Assembly (NCBI GenBank): GCA_900544535.1
Contig: UQVH01000014.1
Location: 1 to 64,000, forward strand
Direction of reading: 5' to 3'
Length of the DNA: 64,000 bases
From: an uncultured Bacteroidales bacterium
Lineage (GTDB): Bacteria > Bacteroidota > Bacteroidia > Bacteroidales > Muribaculaceae
Shown here: piece after piece, positions 18,523 to 30,284 of the stretch
Numbering within the stretch: position 1 is the first letter of the stretch
How the letters are laid out: each line of letters opens with the position of its first letter
Made by a program: the position numbers and the translations under genes
Notes under the pieces: generated by a model
What the model saw: only the letters and a program-made list of their open reading frames with translations
Database searches by the model: none
Told to the model about the DNA's origin: nothing

Positions 18523-19761
18523 ATGCAAAACGCACTCAAACGGACGGCAATCACCGCAGTACTCATGCTGCTGACGCTCACGGCGGCATTCGGCCGCTGC
18601 GACGGCGAGACAGACTCCGTTGCGGCCCCGCGCATTTCGCTGCTGACAGCCCACGCAGGAGAAGAAATCTACCAGTTGGAGGGCCACACGGCTCTGCGCA
18701 TCATCCACCCTGACCGCGGAGACTATGTGGTCAACTGGGGCCTTTTCGACTTCGCCGCTCCGAATTTCGTCTACCGCTTTGTCAAGGGTGAGACCGACTA
18801 CCTGGCCGGTGCGGCATCGACAGAGCATTTTCTTGAAATGTATCGCCGCGAAGGACGCAAAGTGGTCGAACAGCAGCTCAATCTGACACCCGCTCAGACC
18901 GCCAAAGTGGTGGAACTGACAGATATAAACCTGCTTCCCGAAAACCGCGTCTACCGCTACAATTATGTGCTCGACAACTGCGCCACACGTCCTCTGGCCG
19001 TCATCGAGAAAGCCATCGGCGACACATTGCGCTTCAGTGGCGACGGACTGTGCCGCAATGCCTCTTTCCGCGATGCCATGCGCGCCTATCACAAAGGCTA
19101 TCCTTGGTATCAGTTCGGCATAGACCTTGCACTGGGCAGCGGCATAGACCGCCCGATCAGCCTTCGCGAGGAAAGTTTCGCACCCGTGATGCTCGAACTC
19201 ATGCTTGAACGGGCCACTCTGCCCAACGGCACTCCCGCGGCAGCTCCGGCTGTAACTCTCATAGAGGAGCGCGACGGTCCGGCGGTGCTTCCTCCGACAC
19301 CGTGGTATCTCACACCGCTTTTCTGGAGCCTTATAGTGCTGCTGATTGCCCTGTTGGTATCGGCCGGAGAGCTGAAAGCGGGCCACAGCATCCTCGGAAG
19401 CCGGATTTTCGACACACTCTACTACACCGCGCTCGGGCTGACCGGCTGCGTGATCGCCTTCCTGATCTTCGTGTCGGTCCACGAGGCCTCTTCGCCAAAC
19501 TGGCTTTTCCTATGGTCAAACCCGCTTTGTCTGATAGCCGCCGTGGCCGTCTGGCCAAAAAGGCTTGAAAAGTTGTCCGTTTGCTATCAATTTGTTAACT
19601 TTGCACTCTTGATAACTCTCGCAGTCATTCTGCTCTGCGGGGTGCAGTCGCCAAACCCGGCATTCATCGCGCTGATCGCAGCCGACGCCGTCAGGGCCGC
19701 GACCTGCATTTACAACCGTTACCGAAACCGCCGATGCCAGCACGAAAAAGTAACCCGATAA
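18523..19761 (+). CDS. lnb: Lnb-type (DUF4105) membrane protein, probable lipoprotein acyl transferase
   Basis: A 412-aa protein with start ATG 18523 and an N-terminal signal or anchor segment (about 8-24). The periplasmic domain (about 35-250) is of the DUF4105/Lnb_N type, with GHTALR (H55) and NYVLDNCATRPL (C153) as likely catalytic His and Cys of a papain-like fold. Five or so C-terminal membrane helices follow (from WYLTPLFWSLIVLLIALLV on). Lnb of Gram-positives moves an acyl chain onto the N-terminus of lipoproteins, and a Bacteroides homologue is reported to do lipoprotein N-acylation. Given the many lipoproteins here that role is likely, but it is by family only. The gene overlaps the next one by 28 bp. 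Confidence 0.8.
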   Translation: MQNALKRTAITAVLMLLTLTAAFGRCDGETDSVAAPRISLLTAHAGEEIYQLEGHTALRIIHPDRGDYVVNWGLFDFAAPNFVYRFVKGETDYLAGAASTEHFLEMYRREGRKVVEQQLNLTPAQTAKVVELTDINLLPENRVYRYNYVLDNCATRPLAVIEKAIGDTLRFSGDGLCRNASFRDAMRAYHKGYPWYQFGIDLALGSGIDRPISLREESFAPVMLELMLERATLPNGTPAAAPAVTLIEERDGPAVLPPTPWYLTPLFWSLIVLLIALLVSAGELKAGHSILGSRIFDTLYYTALGLTGCVIAFLIFVSVHEASSPNWLFLWSNPLCLIAAVAVWPKRLEKLSVCYQFVNFALLITLAVILLCGVQSPNPAFIALIAADAVRAATCIYNRYRNRRCQHEKVTR

Positions 19762-21371
19762 GCTCACGGCTTGCCTCAGCGCTCGTTGTCTCACTCGCGA
19801 CAATGGGCCTGCTTGCACATGCGCAGATACCCGCAGGGACCTCACAGAGGCCACAGTTGGTTGTAGGCATCTTCGTCGAAGGACTTTCGGCTGACTATGT
19901 CAATCTGCTGCGCGACAACTTCGGCAAGGACGGTTTCAATCGCTTCATCCGCGACGGCGTCAGCATTGAGAACGTCGATTTCGGTCCCGGAATCGACGCC
20001 ACTGCAGCCACAGCCATGCTTGTGACCGGAGCGGCACCGGGCGTCAACGGCATTCCCGCCGCCCGTGTCTGGGACAGAGAGACGAAATCGGACTACCCTA
20101 TCCTGCTCGACCCTGCCAAGATCGGCAACTTCACCGACGAGACATTCTCGCCAGGCGCGCTGAAAGTCTCGACAGTCAGCGACGAGGTACGCATCTCGGA
20201 CGGCGGTTTAGGACTGGTCCACTCAGTAGCGCCTGATGCGCAGGTGGCCATAATACTCGCAGGACATGCGGGCAACAGCGGATTCTGGCTCAACGACACC
20301 AACGGCAAATGGTGTACATCGACCTTCTATCGCGACGTACCCGCAGCAATAGCCAAGCGCAACTACGGCGTGACACTCGCCTCGCGCCTGGATACCCTCG
20401 CCTGGACCCCCTCCATGGCTCTTGACCGCTATCCCGACCTGCCTGAATACAAGAAACTCTACCCTTTCCGCCATACTTTCCCCTCACGTGAGGTCAATCG
20501 CTTCAAAGCATTCAAGACCTCGGCTCCGGGCAATCGCGAAGTAGCCGCAATAGGTCTCGACTACATCAGTTCGCTGAAATTAGGCAAACGCGGCGTAACC
20601 GACATGCTTAATCTCGGTTTCAATGTCTCACCCTACCAGTACGGACGCGAGGCCGACAACCGCATAGAGACAATGGATGCCTACCTGCGTCTCGATTCCG
20701 ACATAGCCAATATTGTCCGCGCCGTTGAAAAAGGGCCCGGTTTAGCCAATTCGGTGATCTTCATAGCCGGAACTCCGGCTCCCGGAGGTGGCAGACGCGA
20801 CGAAGAACGCTGGAACATTCCCTCCGGCCAGTTCTCGCCACGCAAGGCAACATCGCTGCTCAACATGTATCTCATGGCCATCCACGGCAACGGCGACTAT
20901 GTCAGCGGATACCACAACGGCTACTTTTTCCTCAACCGCAAACTTCTGAAAGACCGCAACATCGACGAAAGTTCGATACGCCGCGAAGCCGCCGATTTCC
21001 TGGCGCGCATGAGCGGGGTCAGCGCAGTCTACACACTCGACGATATAATGGCGCGCCGGGCAGGCGACGAACCCCTCGCCCTCCAGCGCAACACCTCGCC
21101 CGTCCATGCCGGCGATCTCCTCGTGATGGTCAATCCGGGGTGGGAAATTTCCGACACGGCCGAGGAGGAAGTGAACAAAACACAGAATCCGGTCGTTAGA
21201 TGCGTGGCGACCACCTCGCCCGTCTATATCCTTGCGCCCTCGGTTAAATCACAGAGCGTCGACGCGACAGTCGATGCGCGGGCCATCGCTCCGACCGTCA
21301 CCCGTCTGCTGCGCATCAGGTCGCCCAACGCGGCTTCCGTGCCCGCTCTGCGCCTCGCGTCAGGCCGCTGA
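19734..21371 (+). CDS. Alkaline-phosphatase-superfamily protein, probably catalytically degenerate
   Basis: A 545-aa exported protein (signal peptide about 10-30). Starting at QRPQLVVGIFVEGLSADYV it follows the PafA-like phosphatase pattern, then VTGAAPGVNGIPAARVWDR. Key metal sites differ from active members: the Asp of the VVD motif is E49, the usual PGH or VGH after the nucleophile Thr (T90) is ATA, and the DHG metal motif is replaced by TPAPGGG at about residues 346-352. I infer loss or strong change of phosphatase activity. It could be a structural or binding paralogue. The start overlaps the Lnb-type gene by 28 bp. secA follows after 85 bp. Confidence 0.75.
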   Translation: MPARKSNPISSRLASALVVSLATMGLLAHAQIPAGTSQRPQLVVGIFVEGLSADYVNLLRDNFGKDGFNRFIRDGVSIENVDFGPGIDATAATAMLVTGAAPGVNGIPAARVWDRETKSDYPILLDPAKIGNFTDETFSPGALKVSTVSDEVRISDGGLGLVHSVAPDAQVAIILAGHAGNSGFWLNDTNGKWCTSTFYRDVPAAIAKRNYGVTLASRLDTLAWTPSMALDRYPDLPEYKKLYPFRHTFPSREVNRFKAFKTSAPGNREVAAIGLDYISSLKLGKRGVTDMLNLGFNVSPYQYGREADNRIETMDAYLRLDSDIANIVRAVEKGPGLANSVIFIAGTPAPGGGRRDEERWNIPSGQFSPRKATSLLNMYLMAIHGNGDYVSGYHNGYFFLNRKLLKDRNIDESSIRREAADFLARMSGVSAVYTLDDIMARRAGDEPLALQRNTSPVHAGDLLVMVNPGWEISDTAEEEVNKTQNPVVRCVATTSPVYILAPSVKSQSVDATVDARAIAPTVTRLLRIRSPNAASVPALRLASGR

Positions 21372-21456
21372 GCCGGCGGTAAACCGGGCCATTTCCCCGC
21401 TCTCTCCCTGACTTTTTTAACCACTCTTTCAGAAAATACAAACTTCATCACCCAAT

Positions 21457-24834
<3,378 letters not shown>

Positions 24835-24869
24835 TCAACCCTTACACAATATTGATTATTAAACCTCAC

Positions 24870-24901
24870 GCAGGGGCGCTTCCGAACCGATGCGCCCCTG
24901 C
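24870..24901 (+). terminator. Hairpin after secA, possible terminator
   Basis: GCAGGGGCGC (24870-24879) pairs perfectly with GCGCCCCTGC (24892-24901). No T run follows, so termination efficiency is uncertain. Confidence 0.5.
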
Positions 24902-24932
24902 ACGATATAAAAACCAACCAAAATTTAAATCC

Positions 24933-25310
24933 ATGATGAAAAAACTGCTGTTTTTAGCCCTTATAGTGACAAGTCTGCTGTCAGTTTCATGTACAAAACG
25001 TGTTGAGGGTATCTTGCGCGAAAACCCTTCCGAAATCTCAAAAAAGGAGGCCGTAAAGCTGAGAGTTTATTATGAGGAACAACTCTCGACAGCCGAGACA
25101 CTGCTCAAGGATGAGAAAATATCTGATTTGAGAACTTATTTCAAAAGCCCTGAATGGGCTCTTGCAGAGCGCTGCCATGACAAACTCCTCCAGCTTCCTC
25201 CTGAATTAGCCACCGAAATGAACATTGCCGGCATGGAAACCCACTTCGTCAGATTTGTCAATGACGTGATCAAAAAGGGGATTCCACTGAGAACGGTGGA
25301 GGAGGAGTGA
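24933..25310 (+). CDS. Small lipoprotein of unknown function
   Basis: A 125-aa protein; ATG 24933 or the adjacent ATG 24936 opens the signal peptide MKKLLFLALIVTSLLSVSC with a clear lipobox. The mature part is charged and helical (KKEAVKLRVYYEEQLSTAETLLKDE is a possible coiled coil) and ends EEE. I do not recognise a family. It follows secA after a hairpin and ends before a bidirectional terminator, so it is probably transcribed with or just after secA. The location is the inner or outer membrane, anchored through the Cys. Confidence 0.7.
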   Translation: MMKKLLFLALIVTSLLSVSCTKRVEGILRENPSEISKKEAVKLRVYYEEQLSTAETLLKDEKISDLRTYFKSPEWALAERCHDKLLQLPPELATEMNIAGMETHFVRFVNDVIKKGIPLRTVEEE

Positions 25311-25355
25311 TTATCTCCAATAATAGATTCAAGCCTATCAAACACCTACTAAAAA

Positions 25356-25396
25356 CACCGCCGTTCCAAAAGAGCTCTGGAGCGGCGGTGCTTGTA
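25356..25396. terminator. Bidirectional terminator between convergent genes
   Basis: A 13-bp stem, CACCGCCGTTCCA (25356-25368) with TGGAGCGGCGGTG (25378-25390), one G-U pair, 9-nt loop. A T-rich tail follows on the plus strand and TTTTT on the minus strand, serving both flanking genes. Confidence 0.85.
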
Positions 25397-25429
25397 TTTA
25401 GTATTTAAAAAATTACTCTACCTTAAGAT

Positions 25430-28276
25430 TTACTTCGTCCAAGTGAGGTTCCAGATGGCGGTGCGGTCTTTGTTGCCGGCGTCGTTGGACGAGGGGCAGT
25501 CATTGACAATTTCGATCACAAAGTCACCACTGACATTGAATGCGTGAGTATAGGTGTACTTGGTGTTCTTGGTCATTGCGTCGTTCGTAAGGACGTCGGT
25601 AGCGACAACAGCTCCGTTCTGCTTGATGTTGATGGTCAGCTGACATTTCTTCCCTTCTGTGTATACATAGGCGTAGTCAAAGCTCATGGTCTTGATTCCG
25701 CCGGAGATTGTCGGAGAAGTGAGCTTACCGACTTTGCTCAGACGACCGTTGAGGCAGACTGCAAAGTCCTTGTCCGTGCCAAAGAGTGCGAAGGTGCTCT
25801 TGTTATCAGGAGTGGCACTTCCGGAAAGAATCTGAGCCCATTCGGCTACCCAGCCGGTGGAGCTGGTGTAGGTACCGTAAGTTGTGGCGGTCTGACCGAA
25901 GGAGCTGAAATCAGCGCTCGTCCCGGTCACGGGACCGGGATTGGGATCGACAGGGGTGTCGCCGCCGCCGGCATTGAGTTTGACGTTGGTCACACACCAT
26001 GTAGCATACTGGGCGTCGGAGGTGGCATAGTAACGGAAACCGATGTAGACAGTGCCGCTGAACGAGCTGAGATCAAGCGAACCGGAGTTCACCCAGCCTG
26101 AGTAGCCTGAAGCCGGTGCTGTCGGGAGGGCCGGATTGAGTTTAGTCTTGGTACCCTTGGCCGGATCGGCGGAAGTCATTACGTAGACTTCAAAGACTGT
26201 GGTTGTCGAACCGTAGCCATTGACCTGAGTGTCGAAAGCGAGTTTCTTGTCTGCGACTTTCGAAAGATCGATGGCGGGGCTTATGAGCCAAGCGTCATAA
26301 GGAGGAGTAGTACCCTTGTAGCCGGTACATGCAGCATAAGGTTGAGAGTTGAATTCGGTCGCATACCAGGCCTTGTCACCGGCGACTTTCAGATTGGTCC
26401 AGCCTGCGGGAATCGCCTTGCCGGGGAAAGTCTCGTTGAGCGAGGTGACAGCATCAGACGGAGTCGGATCAACAGGAGTGTCACCGCCGCCGATAGTGCC
26501 GTCAGTGAGATTCCAGATAGCGATACGGTCTTTGTTCTCCGCTACGCCCGAAGGACAATCGTTGATAATTTCAAGTACGTATGAGCCGGTGATATTGAAG
26601 TCATGGCTGTAAACGCATTTCTCGAATTTAGTGATACCGGACTTGTCAAGGACATCGCTCGCAACCACTGCTCCGTTCTGCTTGACGTTGATGGTCAGCT
26701 TGGCTTTACCGTTGTCATTGAACACCTGGGTGTAGTTGAACGAGAGTGTCTTCAAACCGCCGGATATAGTCGGTGAAGTCAGGGTGCCGGGCTTAGATGT
26801 GTTGCCGTTGAGGCTGACGGCGTAGACCGAAGCATCGCCGAATACTTTGAACACGGGACTTTGGTCAGTGTCGCCGCCACGGAGAAGCTGAGAGTTGGTG
26901 GCAACCCAACCGGTTGCGGAGGTGAGAGTATTGTAATAGCCGGTAGCCTCACCGTTGTTCATAGTGTTGAAGTCGGGATCGAGATTGCCTCCTTCGTCGG
27001 GAACCTCAACACCTTCGATGCGGAAGTTGGCGGGAGCACCATTGTTGCCGGTAAGGGCGCCCATGTCAAGGAAGCTGCCGAGGTTGCCCTTGAGCCATAT
27101 CTGCTTCTTGTAGTTGGCGGGGTTATCGGCGAGGTTGCCGTACTGGCGGAGTTTGGAATCCTGCGGGAGTGAAACTACCATACACTTGGTCCAGTCCTTG
27201 CATTCAGGATCGGATGCGATGACGAGAGTGTTGTCAAGATCGACTTCGGCCATGAACTGTATGTCGGAATTGGAGGTCACGGACTGAACACCCGGAGCTA
27301 CTGCACCGACGATGTAGCCGGTGAGCCAGATGCCATTGTCAGAGCCGCCGCCGTTGATTACGGAAAGGGCCTCGTCTACGGTATAGGGATTGTCCTCAGC
27401 GCCGGGACCCTGAGTGGGATTGCCCACATTCATGCAGCCTCTGCGGTCGATGAGTGTGAGCTGCCAGCCACCGTTGGAGTGGTAACCGAGAATACCGACG
27501 ATGTCAAAGTGACCTTCGGGAAGCATGTCGTCGTAGAAATTGGAGTAACCGCTGGTGCGGACGGTGAGCGAACCGCCGTCAGCAAGAGTCAGGGTGCGGT
27601 TGACGGTCTCCTTGCTTGCTGCAAAGGTTTCCTTGCCGCCGTCGGCGAAGTAAACATCGTTAAAACGGACAAGCTGGCTCTGCCATTTAATATAGGTGGC
27701 GGCACCGCCTCCTGAGATCTCGGCAAGAGAACGCACGGTGATGGTGTCGACATCCGCCGGTTCAGGACGTCCCTGCATCTGGGCATGCTCTTCGAAGAAA
27801 GCGTAGGGCATGAAGGTTGTCTGCGCGCCGTAAGACTCCGAGTCTTCGGGGAAACCAAGCTGCTGGAGACCGGCATATTTGCCGACTGTCATTCCGGTGA
27901 CGTCAATGACGAGTTCCTGACCGCGACGATACTTGTTGTTCATCGAGTTGGCGTTGATGCTCATGGCGAGAGCGCCGGTCTCGTCCTGGATGACGAGAGA
28001 CTTGTAGATGTTGCCGGAAGCGTCAGAAGAAATCACACGTCCTTTGACAAGCACATGCTTGCCGTCGGCAGCCTCACCTACTGTGGCATAGTAGTTCTCG
28101 GCGTCCTGCCAATACTCAGTCTTGAAATCGCTGATCGACATGAGCTGATAGTTCTCTGAATCAGCGAGCCAGGTCGATTCGGGGCTTGCCACCGCGGGAT
28201 CGTCGAAATCCTGGCATGCGGTCAGGCCGAGGGTGGCGGCGAAAAGAAGCCCTATATATTTATTGAATATTCTCAT
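25430..28276 (-). CDS. Large DUF5689 lipoprotein with duplicated C-terminal domain
   Basis: A 948-aa surface or periplasmic lipoprotein (lipobox ATLGLTAC). A DUF5689 domain (about 45-290) has the OB-fold-like core VKGRVISSDASGNIYKSLV. A second OB-fold-like segment (about 300-430; GIWLTGYIVGAV) follows, similar to DUF6359. After that come three C-terminal modules: a beta-sandwich at about 436-591, a choice-of-anchor-J-type module (about 615-765; DAWLISPAIDLS), and a second copy of the beta-sandwich (about 790-948). The two copies share LTSPTISGG, INVKQNGAVVA/INIKQNGAVVA and KDR(I/T)AIWNLT. It is the last gene of a receptor cluster, 46 bp after the other DUF5689 gene, and takes the place SusD-like proteins hold in PULs. 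The ligand is unknown. Confidence 0.82.
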   Translation of the reverse strand: MRIFNKYIGLLFAATLGLTACQDFDDPAVASPESTWLADSENYQLMSISDFKTEYWQDAENYYATVGEAADGKHVLVKGRVISSDASGNIYKSLVIQDETGALAMSINANSMNNKYRRGQELVIDVTGMTVGKYAGLQQLGFPEDSESYGAQTTFMPYAFFEEHAQMQGRPEPADVDTITVRSLAEISGGGAATYIKWQSQLVRFNDVYFADGGKETFAASKETVNRTLTLADGGSLTVRTSGYSNFYDDMLPEGHFDIVGILGYHSNGGWQLTLIDRRGCMNVGNPTQGPGAEDNPYTVDEALSVINGGGSDNGIWLTGYIVGAVAPGVQSVTSNSDIQFMAEVDLDNTLVIASDPECKDWTKCMVVSLPQDSKLRQYGNLADNPANYKKQIWLKGNLGSFLDMGALTGNNGAPANFRIEGVEVPDEGGNLDPDFNTMNNGEATGYYNTLTSATGWVATNSQLLRGGDTDQSPVFKVFGDASVYAVSLNGNTSKPGTLTSPTISGGLKTLSFNYTQVFNDNGKAKLTINVKQNGAVVASDVLDKSGITKFEKCVYSHDFNITGSYVLEIINDCPSGVAENKDRIAIWNLTDGTIGGGDTPVDPTPSDAVTSLNETFPGKAIPAGWTNLKVAGDKAWYATEFNSQPYAACTGYKGTTPPYDAWLISPAIDLSKVADKKLAFDTQVNGYGSTTTVFEVYVMTSADPAKGTKTKLNPALPTAPASGYSGWVNSGSLDLSSFSGTVYIGFRYYATSDAQYATWCVTNVKLNAGGGDTPVDPNPGPVTGTSADFSSFGQTATTYGTYTSSTGWVAEWAQILSGSATPDNKSTFALFGTDKDFAVCLNGRLSKVGKLTSPTISGGIKTMSFDYAYVYTEGKKCQLTINIKQNGAVVATDVLTNDAMTKNTKYTYTHAFNVSGDFVIEIVNDCPSSNDAGNKDRTAIWNLTWTK

Positions 28277-28322
28277 AATTGCTTATTTGAGTTGTTTTCG
28301 TAGTGTGTCAATAAGTCACATT

Positions 28323-30239
28323 TCACTTTACAGCAACATTTTTCACTTCCCAAGTGCCAGAAGCCTCGTCAGTCGAGGTATAGTGGAAAGCGATCTGAAT
28401 TTTCTTTCCTGCAAAGGCTGAGAGAGAAATATCACCCGAACCGATCCATTTCCATCCGTCATTGCTTCCGAATTCAGACATCTCAAGTTTCGTCCATGCG
28501 GAAGCACCTTCCTCACGGGCGCAGACCGAAATCTGCTGCTTGGCGACGTCGACAGAGGGGAACTTATTAATGATCTGCTCGAATGTGAGCACGGGAGCAG
28601 TGGCACCGGCAAGATCGATCACAGGAGAAATGAGATATGAATCGGAAGCCTTAGCCGAGCCTACAAAAGCCGAAGCCTTCATGTATTTGTTGGTTTCGTC
28701 ATACTTCCAGACATAGCTCAGACCTTCGGCCATAGAGACAGTCTCAATAGTGAAATTTCCCTGGCCGGAAGCAAAGGATTCCGAGAAAATGCCTGTCGAA
28801 GGAGTGTCGGGAGTGTCGGGAGTGTCAGGGGTTACGGGGTGGTTTGCGGTGGTCTCGATGAGAACGTTCTTGATTTCCCAGGTTCCGGCCTTAGTGTCGG
28901 TCGAGGTATAGCGGAAGCCGATCTCGACTTTCTTTCCTATGTAGGCCGCGAGGTCTATGTCGCCTGAGTTGGCGAAATTCCATGACATCGACGCAGGATA
29001 AGCGGGAACCGTAAGGCGCGTCCATTCGGTTGTGCCGACTTCGCGGATGTTGACCGAAGTCTCGCTCTTGGCAGTCTCAAGATTCGAGAAGAAGTTCAGG
29101 GCCTGATCAAAACTGAGGAAAGCAGCGGACTGAGATGTGAGGTCGATCTCAGGAGATACGAGCCAGCAGTCGGAGGCATGGTTCTCTCTCGTAGAGCTGA
29201 CATAAGCCGTAGCAATGGCATATTTGTGTGAGTCGTATTTCCAGACTTCGGGAACTGCGGCAGGGAGCACATCATTGACAACAGAGAACTTGCCGAGTCC
29301 GTTTGCAAAAGTCTCGGAGAAGATCGCGTCGCCGGAAGGACCGTCAGGAGCATCCACGAATTCAAATCCGTCGATACAGTCGGTTGCGGGGTTCATCACG
29401 TAAAGCTGCCACATAGGGTTGCCGGTTCCCTTATAATAGCTGAGAATGCCGATGACAGATCCGGTACCCTTGGGAAGGATGTCTGCCGCAAATTTGCATT
29501 TGTCGCTGGTACGGATAGTGATGGTATTGCCCTGGGCATCCTTGAGGGTACGGTTGGTCGTCGCGGTCGTACCGGGGTTGTTACACCAGGCCTGTTCGCC
29601 GCCCCCCTCGAAGGTCATGTTTTCGAGTTTGACGAGCTGGCACTGCCAGGCGATGAGTTTGTCCTGATCATTGATCCATGAGTTGAGGTCGGAAAGAGTC
29701 ACGGTGTAGGGTTCGGCATCAGTAGCTGATGGCAAGCCGTTGCGCTGGGCTCGCCTGATGAACTCTTCCTTGTCCATGCCACCGAGAGAGGTGGTTCCGG
29801 TGTTAGGATTGGTGTACCAGACGCCGATCTGCATCTGTGTGCCGTAACCGCCGACTAAAAGGCCGGTGACATTGATGCGTACTTCCTGACCCATGTGGTA
29901 GTTTTCATATAGATCGTAACCATAGATGCGGAAGTCCATCGCGCCACTCTCGTCGCGGACGTAGATGCGCTGGTAGACGTTGCCCTGCTGATCGGAAGAG
30001 ATCACACGGCCGGCAAGGATGATGCTGTCGCCGTCAGCGTTGACCGGAATTGTCTGCGGTTTGTTGTTGACAGCCGCATCCCAGAAGAGCTTTTTGAATT
30101 CGGCTATTGAGGTGTTTGCCTTATAAGTTGCTTCGGGGACGATCACCGGCGGACGGTCAAGGTCGTCGTCGCAGCTGACGAAAGCGCCTGAGGTGGCGGC
30201 TACGGCGAGCACCGCGAAGAGTGATTTATATAGCTTCAT
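28323..30239 (-). CDS. DUF5689 lipoprotein with two choice-of-anchor-J modules
   Basis: A 638-aa lipoprotein (lipobox SGAFVSC followed by DDD). DUF5689 (about 40-295) contains LAGRVISSDQQGNVYQRIYV, close to the same core in the downstream gene. Two tandem MAM/choice-of-anchor-J modules follow (about 308-460 and 480-638), both with SETFA/SESFA, a DCWLVSP or DSYLISP segment and a GTWE(I/V)KNV end. Such modules bind carbohydrate or other polymers in secreted proteins. The short PDTPDTPDTP linker separates them. It is located directly after the TonB-dependent receptor gene (45 bp), so it is the likely surface partner of that receptor. Confidence 0.82.
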   Translation of the reverse strand: MKLYKSLFAVLAVAATSGAFVSCDDDLDRPPVIVPEATYKANTSIAEFKKLFWDAAVNNKPQTIPVNADGDSIILAGRVISSDQQGNVYQRIYVRDESGAMDFRIYGYDLYENYHMGQEVRINVTGLLVGGYGTQMQIGVWYTNPNTGTTSLGGMDKEEFIRRAQRNGLPSATDAEPYTVTLSDLNSWINDQDKLIAWQCQLVKLENMTFEGGGEQAWCNNPGTTATTNRTLKDAQGNTITIRTSDKCKFAADILPKGTGSVIGILSYYKGTGNPMWQLYVMNPATDCIDGFEFVDAPDGPSGDAIFSETFANGLGKFSVVNDVLPAAVPEVWKYDSHKYAIATAYVSSTRENHASDCWLVSPEIDLTSQSAAFLSFDQALNFFSNLETAKSETSVNIREVGTTEWTRLTVPAYPASMSWNFANSGDIDLAAYIGKKVEIGFRYTSTDTKAGTWEIKNVLIETTANHPVTPDTPDTPDTPSTGIFSESFASGQGNFTIETVSMAEGLSYVWKYDETNKYMKASAFVGSAKASDSYLISPVIDLAGATAPVLTFEQIINKFPSVDVAKQQISVCAREEGASAWTKLEMSEFGSNDGWKWIGSGDISLSAFAGKKIQIAFHYTSTDEASGTWEVKNVAVK

Positions 30240-30284
30240 AATGATTTATGTTCTTTATTAAGAAAACTTTGTTTGAAGAAGAAA

